A program made the position numbers and the translations under genes. Shown here one piece after another: positions 8,098 through 16,159 of a stretch of 64,000 nt of DNA. The stretch is from Jiangella alba (GTDB lineage: Bacteria; Actinomycetota; Actinomycetes; Jiangellales; Jiangellaceae): assembly GCF_900106035.1 (NCBI RefSeq), contig NZ_FNUC01000004.1, forward strand, positions 2,108,001 through 2,172,000. Reading direction: 5' to 3'. Under the pieces are notes generated by a model. The model did no database searches and was not told the DNA's origin. It saw only the letters and a program-made list of their open reading frames with translations. Numbering within the stretch: the first letter of the stretch is position 1; each line of letters starts with the position of its first letter.

Positions 8098-8907
8098 TCA
8101 GCGTCGGGCGAGGGTGACGGTCCGGGCGCCGCGGATGCGCAGCTCGCGGCGGCGCAGCGAGCCGGGCCCGTCGCCGTCCAGGAGGGCGGCGAGAGCGGCC
8201 GCGTCGGCGGGGGCGAGGTCGTCCGCGTGCCGGGCCACCCGGCCGAACCAGAGCGCCGCGTAGTCCGCCGCGGCCGGCGGGGCGGGCGCGAGGTCGAGGT
8301 CGAACGTCCGCTCGTCCAACAGCGTGAACCCGGCCGCCGTCAGCCGGGCCGGCCAGTCGGACCCCAGCTCCGGCAGCCGCTCGGCCTGATGCCGTCCGAC
8401 CAGCTCCAGCAGCCGCGTCTCCAGCGCGGCACCGGCCTCGTCGCCCAGGAACCGCAGCTGCACCGGGAACTCGGCGACGGCGATCAGCCCGCCCGGGCGG
8501 GTGACGGCGTGGACGTCACGCAGGACGCGGTCGGGGTCGGTGAGGTGGTGCAGCGACAGCGACGCCCAGGTGAGGTCCACCGGGCCGGGGACCGGCCAGT
8601 CCTCGTCGAGGTCGGCGTGCAGCGTCGTGACGCGGTCGGCCAGCCCCTGGTCCAGCGCCTTCGCGCGAACGCGGCGCAGCATCTCGGCGGACGCGTCGAC
8701 GGCGATCACCTCGGCGCCGGCGAAGCGGTGCGCCAGCCGCACCGTGCCGACGCCGGTGCCGGCGCCGAGGTCGACGATGCGCCGTCGCTGGTCGCCGTCG
8801 GCCGCGCGGCGCACGTACCCCATCGCGTCGGCCCAGTAGGCGTGCAGCACGTCGCCGTCGAGGTCGATCAGGTCGGCGAGCGAGGTGTCGTCGTGGTCGT
8901 GGCTCAT
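8098..8907 (-). CDS. Class I SAM-dependent methyltransferase
   Basis: 269 aa. The SAM-binding motif I is RIVDLGAGTGVGTVRLA (about residues 44-60), followed by acidic loop AVDAS, motif DLTWASLSLHHLTDPDRVLR and post-motif TRPGGLIAVAEF, all in the order of the Methyltransf_11/25 families. Substrate unknown; general SAM methyltransferases of this kind act on small molecules. Divergent from the cupin regulator at 8956 across a 48-bp gap, which makes it the likely target of that regulator. A TAGCGT -10 lies 7 nt before the ATG, so the mRNA is probably leaderless. Confidence 0.9.
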   Translation of the reverse strand: MSHDHDDTSLADLIDLDGDVLHAYWADAMGYVRRAADGDQRRRIVDLGAGTGVGTVRLAHRFAGAEVIAVDASAEMLRRVRAKALDQGLADRVTTLHADLDEDWPVPGPVDLTWASLSLHHLTDPDRVLRDVHAVTRPGGLIAVAEFPVQLRFLGDEAGAALETRLLELVGRHQAERLPELGSDWPARLTAAGFTLLDERTFDLDLAPAPPAAADYAALWFGRVARHADDLAPADAAALAALLDGDGPGSLRRRELRIRGARTVTLARR

Positions 8908-8914
8908 ACCTGCG

Positions 8915-8920
8915 ACGCTA
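8915..8920 (-). promoter_or_regulatory. -10 element for the methyltransferase gene
   Basis: Reads TAGCGT on the minus strand, 7 nt upstream of the ATG at 8907. Confidence 0.5.
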
Positions 8921-8942
8921 GGCGACCGGTGCGCTGATCGCA

Positions 8943-8948
8943 TAGGGT
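8943..8948 (+). promoter_or_regulatory. -10 element for the cupin-XRE regulator
   Basis: TAGGGT, 7 nt upstream of the ATG at 8956. The two divergent -10 elements are 22 bp apart, so either gene's regulator could block both. Confidence 0.5.
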
Positions 8949-8955
8949 CTTGCTG

Positions 8956-9555
8956 ATGACGCAAGACGAGGTCGATGTCGACGCGGTGATCCGGGCGCGG
9001 ATCCGCGGGCTGCGCCAGGCCAAGGGGTGGTCGCTGGACGCGCTGGCGGCCCGCTGCCACCTCAGCCCGTCGACGCTGAGCCGCATCGAGACCGGCGCCC
9101 GGCGCATCTCGATCGACCAGCTGGTGCCCATCGCCCGCGCCCTCGACACCACCCTCGACCAGCTGGTCGAGCCGGTCGACGACGCCGACGTCGTCATCCG
9201 GCCGCGGCACGACCGCGGGCACGGCGCGACGATCTGGCAGCTGACCCGCGACGACGGGCCGCACGGGCTGACCGTCGCGAAGATGCGGATCACCCGGCTG
9301 ACCCGGCCGAAGCGGCTGCGCGTGCACCCGGGACACGACTGGTTCACCGTGCTGTCGGGGACGATCCGGCTGTACCTGGGGGAGCGGGTGGTGCTGGTGG
9401 CGACGGGTCAGGCGGCGCAGTTCTCGACCATGGCGCCGCACGCGATCGTCGCGCACGAAGGTCCGGCGGAGGTGCTCACGATCCTCGACCACGACGGCCA
9501 GCGGGCGCACCTCGACGCCGTCGACCTCACGCCGGAGACGTCGCCGCGCCGATGA
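8956..9555 (+). CDS. XRE family regulator with cupin sensor domain
   Basis: 199 aa. N-terminal HTH at about residues 13-68 (RIRGLRQAKGWSLDALAARC then LSPSTLSRIETGARRIS), C-terminal cupin at about 110-175 (HPGHDWFTVLSGTIRLYLGE, then GQAAQFSTMAPH). This HTH-cupin architecture belongs to small-molecule-responsive repressors. Divergently placed against a methyltransferase gene, which it probably controls. ATG chosen over TTG at 8950 because of the leaderless spacing. Its 3' end overlaps the convergent MarR-type gene by 29 bp. Confidence 0.9.
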   Translation: MTQDEVDVDAVIRARIRGLRQAKGWSLDALAARCHLSPSTLSRIETGARRISIDQLVPIARALDTTLDQLVEPVDDADVVIRPRHDRGHGATIWQLTRDDGPHGLTVAKMRITRLTRPKRLRVHPGHDWFTVLSGTIRLYLGERVVLVATGQAAQFSTMAPHAIVAHEGPAEVLTILDHDGQRAHLDAVDLTPETSPRR

Positions 9556-9976
9556 CCCGGGTGAGCGAGCCGTGCAGGCGCTCGAGCTCGGCCACCGGCA
9601 GGCCGAGCCGCTCGACGACGGCGTAGGGGATCTTCTCGGCGTCGTCGCGCAGCGCCCGGCCGGTGCCGGTCAGCTCGACCACCAGCAGCCGTTCGTCGTC
9701 GGCGCTGCGCCGCCGCGAGATGTACTGGGCCGCCTCCAGCCGCTTGAGCAGCGGCGACAGCGTGGCGGACTCGAGCTGCAGGGTGCTGCTGAGGTCTTTG
9801 ACGGAGCGCGGCTCGCGCTCCCACAGCGCCAGCATGACGAGGTACTGCGGGTGGGTCAGGCCCATCGGCTCGAGCAGCGGGCGGTACAGGCCGATGACGC
9901 TGCGGGCGGCCACGGCCAGAGCGAAGCAGACCTGCCGGTCGAGGGCCAGCGGATCGTCACCGAGGTCTGTCGTCAT
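9527..9976 (-). CDS. MarR family regulator, OhrR-like
   Basis: 149 aa. LDRQVCFALAVAARSVIGLY at the N-terminus has the cysteine position that is the redox sensor of OhrR proteins, and the winged helix follows (SVKDLSSTLQLESATLSPLL, SADDERLLVVELT). OhrR proteins repress organic-hydroperoxide resistance genes until the cysteine is oxidised. No ohr gene lies beside it here; the divergent neighbour is a zinc-ribbon protein. The ATG is 6 nt after TAGAGT (minus strand), and a perfect 18-bp palindrome sits just upstream, which suggests autoregulation. A GTG two codons earlier is possible. Confidence 0.88.
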   Translation of the reverse strand: MTTDLGDDPLALDRQVCFALAVAARSVIGLYRPLLEPMGLTHPQYLVMLALWEREPRSVKDLSSTLQLESATLSPLLKRLEAAQYISRRRSADDERLLVVELTGTGRALRDDAEKIPYAVVERLGLPVAELERLHGSLTRVIGAATSPA

Positions 9977-9982
9977 GGTCAC

Positions 9983-9988
9983 ACTCTA
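9983..9988 (-). promoter_or_regulatory. -10 element of the OhrR-like gene
   Basis: TAGAGT on the minus strand, 6 nt from the ATG; leaderless spacing. Confidence 0.5.
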
Positions 9989-9999
9989 TCGCACGCGAT

Positions 10000-10017
10000 T
10001 GATTAGTGTGCTAATCA
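10000..10017. promoter_or_regulatory. OhrR/MarR operator palindrome
   Basis: TGATTAGTGTGCTAATCA: perfect 7-bp arms around TGTG. It is AT-rich in very GC-rich DNA, lies 12 bp upstream of the -10 of the regulator gene and 8 bp upstream of the zinc-ribbon gene, so it can control both directions. Confidence 0.75.
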
Positions 10018-10024
10018 TTAAGGG

Positions 10025-10228
10025 GTGAAGAGACGCAAGCTGCCGTGGTATGGCCGGCTCACCGAGGTGCTGATGCCGTTGCTGGGCCCGGCCGACCTCG
10101 GCCGGCAGGACGATGCGCCGCCACCGCACCCGGTGCGCGAGATCGAGTGCCCGCTGTGTCATCACCCGATGTCCGAGCACCGGCTCGAGCAGGTGGGCGG
10201 CAAGAACCGGCACTACTGCCCGGCGTGA
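10025..10228 (+). CDS. Small zinc-ribbon protein
   Basis: 67 aa from GTG. The C-terminal half has CPLCHHPMSEHRLEQ and ends NRHYCPA, a Cys-x2-Cys / His-x-Cys arrangement suited to one zinc ion. The N-terminus is basic (MKRRKLPWYGR). Similar tiny proteins are conserved beside ABC-F genes in actinobacteria, but no function is known to me. AGGGG directly abuts the GTG. It shares the 48-bp region holding the OhrR-type operator, so it may be under that regulator. Confidence 0.75.
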   Translation: MKRRKLPWYGRLTEVLMPLLGPADLGRQDDAPPPHPVREIECPLCHHPMSEHRLEQVGGKNRHYCPA

Positions 10229-10243
10229 GAAACTAGGGGCGAC

Positions 10244-11992
10244 ATGGCGCCCCGTAACCTCATCAACCTCGAGTCGGCCTCGCTGGCCTACGGCACCCGG
10301 TTCATCCTCGACGGGGTCTCGCTCGGTGTCGCCGACGGCGACCGCGTGGGCGTCGTGGGCCGCAACGGCAGCGGCAAGTCCACGCTGCTGCGGGTGCTGG
10401 CCGGGCTCGAACAGGTCGACTCCGGCCGGGTCAGCCGCACCGGCGGTCTGCGCATCGGCCGGCTCGGCCAGGGCGACGAACTCGACCCCGCCGCGACCAT
10501 CGGCCAGACCGTCATCGGCGACCGCGCGACGCACGAGTGGGCCGGCGACGCCCGCCTCCGCGACGTGCTGGCGCACCTGGTGCCCGGCCTGTCGATGGAC
10601 GCGCTGGTCGGCCCGCTGTCCGGCGGCGAGCGCCGCCGGGTCGCGCTGGCCCGCCTGCTCATGGGCGACGACGACCTCGTGCTGCTGGACGAGCCCACCA
10701 ACCACCTGGACGTCGAGGCGATCGACTGGCTGTCCAGGCACCTCGCCGCGGGCAACCGGTCTCTCGTCATGGTGACGCACGACCGGTGGCTGCTCGACAC
10801 CGTCGCCACCACCACGTGGGAGGTCACCGACGGCGCCGTCCACGCGTACGAGGGCGGCTACGCCGAGTACGTCCTGGCCCGGGCCGAACGGGTCCGGCTG
10901 GCCGCCGCCGACGAGTCGCGGCGGCAGAACCTGCTGCGCAAGGAGCTGGCCTGGCTGCGCCGCGGGCCGCCCGCGCGGACGTCCAAGCCGCGCTTCCGCA
11001 TCGCCGCCGCCAACGCCCTGATCGAGAACGAACCGCCCGCCCGCGACCGGTACGAGCTGGCCAAGCTGGCGACGACGCGGCTGGGCAAGAGCGTGTTCGA
11101 CGCCGAGGACGTCACCGTGTCGCTCGGCGGCCGGACCCTGCTCGACCACGTCACGTGGCGGCTCGGCCCCGGCGACCGCGCCGGCATCGTCGGCGTCAAC
11201 GGCGCCGGCAAGACGACGCTGCTGCGGCTGCTCGACGGCTCGCTCGCGCCCGACTCCGGCCGGGTGAAGATCGGCCGCACCGTCGCCGTCGCCCACCTCG
11301 ACCAGGAGGTCGTCGACCTCGACCCGTCGGCCCGCGTGCTCGAGACGGTCGAGGAGGTCCGCCGCGAGGTACAGCTGGGCGGCGGCGACACCGTCACGGC
11401 GGGGCAGCTGCTGGAGCGGTTCGGGTTCGCCGGCCAGCGCCAGTGGACCGTCGTCGGCGACCTCTCCGGTGGCGAGCGGCGCCGGCTGCAGCTGCTGCGG
11501 CTGCTGATGGGCGAGCCGAACGTGCTGCTGCTGGACGAGCCGACCAACGACCTCGACGTCGAGACGCTCAACGTCCTCGAGGACGTCCTGGACGGCTGGG
11601 CCGGCTCGCTGGTGGTCGTCAGCCACGACCGGTGGTTCCTCGAGCGCGTCACCGACGCCGTCTGGGCGCTCCTGGGCGACGGCCAGGTCGTCCAGCTCCC
11701 GCGCGGGGTCGACCAGTACCTCGAGCTGCGCCGCGAGCAGGTCGAGCAGGCCGCCGCGCCGGTCACCCGGGCCCGTTCCGGCGACAGCCGCGCCACCCGC
11801 AAAGAGATCGCCCGCGTCGAGCGCGACCTCGAGAAGCTGGAGCGGCGCGAGAAGACGCTGCACGAGCAGATCGCCGACAACGCGACCGACCACGAGAAGG
11901 TGCTCGCGCTCGACACCGAGCTGCGGTCGGTGCACGACGAGCGGGCCTCGCTGGAAGAGCGCTGGCTGGAACTGGCCGACGAACTCGGCTAG
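10244..11992 (+). CDS. ABC-F family ATPase (Uup/EttA-like)
   Basis: 582 aa with two ABC cassettes and no membrane segment. Walker A motifs GRNGSGKST (39-47) and GVNGAGKTT (about 316-324); signature motifs SGGERRRVALARLLMG and SGGERRRLQLLRLLMG; Walker B LLLDEPTNDLDVE. The inter-domain arm is short, and the last ~70 residues (ATRKEIARVERDLEKLERRE...) form a coiled coil like the DNA-binding tail of Uup. ABC-F proteins act on the ribosome in translation; the Uup-like tail fits an intrinsic housekeeping role better than antibiotic resistance. Starts 15 bp after the zinc-ribbon gene. Confidence 0.93.
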   Translation: MAPRNLINLESASLAYGTRFILDGVSLGVADGDRVGVVGRNGSGKSTLLRVLAGLEQVDSGRVSRTGGLRIGRLGQGDELDPAATIGQTVIGDRATHEWAGDARLRDVLAHLVPGLSMDALVGPLSGGERRRVALARLLMGDDDLVLLDEPTNHLDVEAIDWLSRHLAAGNRSLVMVTHDRWLLDTVATTTWEVTDGAVHAYEGGYAEYVLARAERVRLAAADESRRQNLLRKELAWLRRGPPARTSKPRFRIAAANALIENEPPARDRYELAKLATTRLGKSVFDAEDVTVSLGGRTLLDHVTWRLGPGDRAGIVGVNGAGKTTLLRLLDGSLAPDSGRVKIGRTVAVAHLDQEVVDLDPSARVLETVEEVRREVQLGGGDTVTAGQLLERFGFAGQRQWTVVGDLSGGERRRLQLLRLLMGEPNVLLLDEPTNDLDVETLNVLEDVLDGWAGSLVVVSHDRWFLERVTDAVWALLGDGQVVQLPRGVDQYLELRREQVEQAAAPVTRARSGDSRATRKEIARVERDLEKLERREKTLHEQIADNATDHEKVLALDTELRSVHDERASLEERWLELADELG

Positions 11993-11996
11993 GGCG

Positions 11997-14900
11997 TCAG
12001 GCGACGTCGATCTGCCGGGTCGCGGTCTCCCCGTTCACCGTGACGCTGACGGTGGCGGCGCCCGGCCGCAGCCCCTGGACCGTGCCGGCCGCCGGGTCGA
12101 CGGCGACGACGGCCCAGCGCGGCGCCGTGTCCGCCGGGCCGACGTGGACGGCGGTGCCGCCCCACTGCGCCGACATCGGCCACCGCACCGGGACCGTCCG
12201 CGTGCCGTCCTGCTCGACCGTCGCCGACACTGCGCCGGTCGCGCCCGGCGCCAGCGTCGCCGGAGCCGTCAGCGCGATCGCGTCGACCCGGGCCCGCACC
12301 TCGGCCGTCAGCCAGGCGTCGTCGTCGCCCCGGTCGCCGAAGGCCGGGTCCAGGCCGAGCAGCGTCCAGCCGGTGAACCCGCCGTTGTCCGGGGTGGACG
12401 CCGGACCCTTGCCGGAGTTGCCGTTGACGAGGAACGGGACGCCGTCGACGGAGCCGGCGTCGAACACGCCCGCGTGGGCGCCGACGAACGCCGCGGACTT
12501 GTCGCTGGACGCCTCGAAGCCGGCCAGCCACGTCTCCAGCATCGCGGCCTCGCGTCGATCCGCCAGCTGGCTGTTCGCCGTCGGCAGCGGGTCGTTCGGC
12601 GGGTGGTGCGCGAAGACCAGCACCCCGGTGACGTCGTCGTCCGCCGCGGCCTCGTCCAGCGCCCGCCGCAGCTCGGCGAGCTGCGCGAACCCGCCGCCGC
12701 GCAGCGTCCCGAACGCGGAGTTCAGCGTGATGACGCGGGTCGTGCCGTCGTCCGTGGCGAGATCGGCGGTGTGCTGGGTGGCGCCGAACTCGTCGATGAA
12801 GTTGCCGATCGGGCCGCCCTGCACCTCGTGGTTGCCGGGCACGTAGTACCAGGGGAAGTCGACGCCGGCCAGCTCCTCGTCCAGCACCCGGCGGGCGAGG
12901 TCGAAGTCGACCGGGGCCGCCTCGTCGACGAGGTCGCCGTTGATGACCAGGGCGTCCGGGTCCTCGGCGACGATCTCGCGCAGCGTCCGGCGCGCGGCCT
13001 GGACGATGTCGCTGTCAGGGTCGCGCCCGACGAACTGGGAGTCGCTCATGACGGCGATGCGCTGGCCGGCGTCGTCGGCGCTGCCGTTGGTGACGATGAC
13101 GGGGTCGGCGAACCGCTCGGTGGCCGGCAGCTCGACCTCGGGCGCGATCTCGACCGTGATGTCGCTGAACGCCGTCGTGCCGGTGTAGCTGCGCGCGCCG
13201 GAGGCCTCCACCGCGTAGACGTCGCGGAACCGCAAGGGGTATTGCGTGCCGGCCGGGACCGGGAAGGTGAGCTGCTGCCAGCCGGTGAACGTGGTGTAGC
13301 CGCCGTTGAGCGTGAGCAGCGTGCCGTTGGGGTCGTAGACGCGCATCCGGATCCAGGTGCCCTGGCCGTCGCCGTTCACCCACGCCTTGATGGTCTGCGG
13401 CTGGCCGGGCAGGGTGAACTGGGCCGGCGGCGCGGCGTACGCGGCCCGGGTGTTCGGCCCGGTGAAGTCGTACGTCAGCCTGATGCCGTCGCGGCCGTCC
13501 GGGCCCTGCGCCGGTGCGATCGTGCCGGTGGCGCGGGCGAAGCTGACGGTCCAGCTCGCGGCGTCGCCGAAGGTCGCGGCCGGCTCCTCGGTCAGTCCGA
13601 CGGTGACGGCGACGCTGGTGCTCACCCCGGCCGCGGTCAGCGTGACCAGCGCCGAGCCGGTCTCGACCAGCGGCCGCACGCTGAACCCGGCGCCGTCGGG
13701 CACCAGCTCGACGACGCCCTCGCCGCCGGTGACGGTGACGTCGGCCGGCTCGATCGGTGCCCGGTAGCCGTCGATGTCGTAGCCGGTGAGCGCGAGGCTC
13801 CCGGTGCTGCCGGCGCCGGCCAGCGGGAGCAGCGTGGCGGTCGGCTCCAGCCGCCGCAGCTCGCCGAGCACCGTGATGCCCAGCGCGCCCGCCGAGCCGC
13901 GCAGGTCGGCCCGCACGTCCGCGTCGCCCGGCGCGATGCCGGTGACGACGGCGGTGTCAGGGGTGGCGCCGCGCAGCACCGACGCGACCCGCCGGTCCGA
14001 CGTCGTCCACCGCGGCCGCGCCTCGACCGGCGCGAACGTCTCGTCGTGACCGCGCGCCTCGACGGTGCGGGTGAGCCCGGGGAAGACGCGGTCGGTGTTC
14101 TCCTCGTCGCCGGCGAGGACGCGGAAGCCGTCCAGCTCGCCGGAGCCCTCGGCCGCGAACAGCGCCAGGCCGTTGGCGACCGAGCGCTCGCCGCCGTCGG
14201 AAGGGCTGTTGACGACGGTGTGGTCGTCGGTGCCCGGGTCGCGGACCACGAGCGTGGACGAGCCACCGCCGTCGATGTTCAAGGCGTCGTAGGCGCCGAG
14301 GTCGGCCATCAGCTCGGCGAACTCGGTCAGCGTCATGCCGCGCGAGTGGGCCTGCTTGCCGTCGAGGGACACCAGATACATGGTGCGGCCGTCCTCGGAC
14401 AGCCCGATGGCCGTGCGCGCGGCCGGCTCGGTGTCGGTGAAGCTCCGCTGCACGCCGTCGTCGACCAGCAGGTGGTTGCCGCCGACCGCGACGACGACGT
14501 CCTCGAGGTCCGAGCGCGGCGCATAGGAGACGTCGACGGTGTCGCCGGGCGCCAGTGCGAGCAGCGACGCGGCGCCGGCGTCGCGGCCGACCAGCACGAC
14601 GGTGCCCGGCGCGATCGGCCCGGCGCCCAGCGTCGTGCCGACCGCCGTCACCACGCCGTCGACGACGGTGACCTCGGCCCGGTTCGTGGCGGCGCCGACG
14701 GTGTTCGCCCGCGTGTAACCGCCCCACTGCGACGTGAAGACGCCGACGCCGTCCGCGGGCAGGGCGAACGTGTTCACGCCCGCGAGCCGGAGGCTGACGC
14801 CGTCGCCGGTGACCGCGGTGCCCTCCAGGAACACCTGGGCGAGCGCGGCGGCGCCGCTGCTGGACACGGCGAGCGCGTTCTCGTGGCCGGCGGTCGGGCC

Positions 14901-15317
14901 GGTGACCACGCCCTCGTCGCGGCTCACGCCGGCGCCGAGCGGCGCGTTGGAGTTGTTGATGTCGTAGAAGTCGCCGTTGATCGCGGCCGTCGCGCCGCTC
15001 GCCTCGGCCAGCGACCGGACGGTGGCGGTCGTCGTCACCTCGCCGGAGTACTGGTAGTCGAGCGTGACGCCGGAGTCGAGGTCGACCTCGAGGACGCTGC
15101 CGGCGTTCCAGCCGCCGTCCTCCAGCCGGGAGAACGTCGTCAGCTCCATCCCCGGTGCGATGGCCTGCCGGCCGGTGTCGGCCAGCACCGACTCGCCTGG
15201 GCGCGTGAGGTCGTCCGGTTCGACGGCGGCGGCCGCCGGGACGACGAGCAGGCCGCCGGTCAGTAGTACGGCGGCGGCGAGGGCGGCGCGATCACGTCGA
15301 TTCAGCACGGAGTTCAC
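11997..15317 (-). CDS. Secreted phosphodiester glycosidase / metallophosphoesterase fusion
   Basis: 1106 aa. A signal peptide (RRDRAALAAAVLLTGGLLVV, then PAAAAVEP) is followed by a NAGPA-type phosphodiester glycosidase domain (about residues 90-400: AINGDFYDINNSNAP, DALNIDGGGSSTLVV), Ig-like/bacterial beta-sandwich segments, a carbohydrate-binding-like stretch (about 640-760) and a calcineurin-like phosphoesterase (about 790-1010: MSDSQFVGRD, INGDLVDE, PGNHEVQGG, FAHHPP, GAHAGV). A final Ig-like module ends the chain. The pair of catalytic domains suggests removal and hydrolysis of phosphodiester-linked sugars such as teichoic-acid-type polymers outside the cell; substrate is inference. Convergent with the ABC-F gene (4-bp gap). 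Start GTG; a second GTG three codons later is possible. Confidence 0.88.
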   Translation of the reverse strand: MNSVLNRRDRAALAAAVLLTGGLLVVPAAAAVEPDDLTRPGESVLADTGRQAIAPGMELTTFSRLEDGGWNAGSVLEVDLDSGVTLDYQYSGEVTTTATVRSLAEASGATAAINGDFYDINNSNAPLGAGVSRDEGVVTGPTAGHENALAVSSSGAAALAQVFLEGTAVTGDGVSLRLAGVNTFALPADGVGVFTSQWGGYTRANTVGAATNRAEVTVVDGVVTAVGTTLGAGPIAPGTVVLVGRDAGAASLLALAPGDTVDVSYAPRSDLEDVVVAVGGNHLLVDDGVQRSFTDTEPAARTAIGLSEDGRTMYLVSLDGKQAHSRGMTLTEFAELMADLGAYDALNIDGGGSSTLVVRDPGTDDHTVVNSPSDGGERSVANGLALFAAEGSGELDGFRVLAGDEENTDRVFPGLTRTVEARGHDETFAPVEARPRWTTSDRRVASVLRGATPDTAVVTGIAPGDADVRADLRGSAGALGITVLGELRRLEPTATLLPLAGAGSTGSLALTGYDIDGYRAPIEPADVTVTGGEGVVELVPDGAGFSVRPLVETGSALVTLTAAGVSTSVAVTVGLTEEPAATFGDAASWTVSFARATGTIAPAQGPDGRDGIRLTYDFTGPNTRAAYAAPPAQFTLPGQPQTIKAWVNGDGQGTWIRMRVYDPNGTLLTLNGGYTTFTGWQQLTFPVPAGTQYPLRFRDVYAVEASGARSYTGTTAFSDITVEIAPEVELPATERFADPVIVTNGSADDAGQRIAVMSDSQFVGRDPDSDIVQAARRTLREIVAEDPDALVINGDLVDEAAPVDFDLARRVLDEELAGVDFPWYYVPGNHEVQGGPIGNFIDEFGATQHTADLATDDGTTRVITLNSAFGTLRGGGFAQLAELRRALDEAAADDDVTGVLVFAHHPPNDPLPTANSQLADRREAAMLETWLAGFEASSDKSAAFVGAHAGVFDAGSVDGVPFLVNGNSGKGPASTPDNGGFTGWTLLGLDPAFGDRGDDDAWLTAEVRARVDAIALTAPATLAPGATGAVSATVEQDGTRTVPVRWPMSAQWGGTAVHVGPADTAPRWAVVAVDPAAGTVQGLRPGAATVSVTVNGETATRQIDVA

Positions 15318-15441
15318 CCCATCGAGGACGGACGACCCGTCATCGAGCGGCGGGCCGCAACTCGGTGAATTTCCGGCAAACCTTACCGAGTCAGGGCATA
15401 CGAGTGCTATCGGCGGAAAGGATTTTCATGCGACTTTCTGG

Positions 15442-15855
15442 TCAGGAGGCCTGCGCGCGGTCACGCAGAGTGTCGACCCACTCGATGATCTCCTGGGTCG
15501 AGGCTCCCGGGGTGAACACCCGGGCGACGCCCAGCTCCGTCAGCAGCGGGATGTCGGCGCCGGGGATGATGCCCCCGCCGAACACCACGATGTCGCGGGC
15601 GTCGCGCTCGGCCAGCAGTTCGAGCACCCGCTTGAACAGCGTCATGTGCGCGCCGGACAGGATGGACAGCCCGACGGCGTCGGCGTCCTCCTGGATGGCG
15701 GCCTCGACGATCTGCTCGGGCGTCTGGTGCAGCCCGGTGTAGATGACCTCGACACCGGCGTCACGCAGCGCACGTGCCACCACCTTGGCGCCGCGATCGT
15801 GCCCGTCGAGACCGGGCTTCGCGACCACGACGCGCAGGGGACGTCCGTCCGCCAT
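15442..15855 (-). CDS. Stand-alone cobalamin B12-binding domain protein
   Basis: 137 aa. [20 protein letters not shown] carries the DxHxxG cobalamin-binding motif (DGHDRG), followed by LSILSGAH and [11 protein letters not shown], i.e. the whole C-terminal B12 domain of methylmalonyl-CoA mutase without the catalytic barrel. Such free-standing subunits serve acyl-CoA mutases encoded elsewhere. No mutase gene is in the window. The ATG is fixed by GGAGG 5 nt upstream; an upstream reading-frame extension lacks a good start. Divergent from the M23 peptidase. Confidence 0.92.
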   Translation of the reverse strand: MADGRPLRVVVAKPGLDGHDRGAKVVARALRDAGVEVIYTGLHQTPEQIVEAAIQEDADAVGLSILSGAHMTLFKRVLELLAERDARDIVVFGGGIIPGADIPLLTELGVARVFTPGASTQEIIEWVDTLRDRAQAS

Positions 15856-15971
15856 GACTACCTCCAGGAACAACGCTGATCCGACGGCTGTTGTCGACAG
15901 TACCTGCAGACGAGGCGCCCACCGTCCGTTCGGTGGAGGCGGACTCATCAGGGTGGATGACGGTTGCCTGA

Positions 15972-15987
15972 TGTGACGCAGATCACA
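15972..15987. promoter_or_regulatory. Perfect CRP/GlxR-type operator
   Basis: TGTGACGCAGATCACA matches TGTGA-N6-TCACA exactly. It lies in the 304-bp divergent region between the B12-binding protein and the M23 peptidase, 173 bp from the latter's start. CRP-family regulators of actinobacteria use this site. No other gene is visible in 15856-16159. Confidence 0.75.
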
Positions 15988-16006
15988 TGTCACAGAGCGT
16001 CACGAA
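15988..16006. promoter_or_regulatory. TGTCACAG element shared with rpf upstream region
   Basis: Immediately follows the CRP-type site and parallels the string at 3661-3676. Role unknown. Confidence 0.3.
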
Positions 16007-16159
16007 CCTTGCACTCACAACGGTGATCAAGGTTCCTCCGTCCACCGAGGTCACGACCCGATTACGGGCTACACAGGGTTGCTTCCGGCGTCACAGTCCG
16101 TGATCACGTGGCAAAACGCTGGGGAGGAGGCGTTTGGCAGGACCCCTAGGGGCCGGTTA

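Noticed and set aside
10244-11992. Ribosome-protection antibiotic resistance ABC-F
   Set aside because: The inter-domain arm is short and the C-terminal coiled coil is Uup-like, so a housekeeping ABC-F is more likely.
12144-15266. 1040-codon plus-strand frame opposite the secreted phosphodiesterase gene
   Set aside because: Shadow frame; the minus strand has signal peptide and two catalytic domains.
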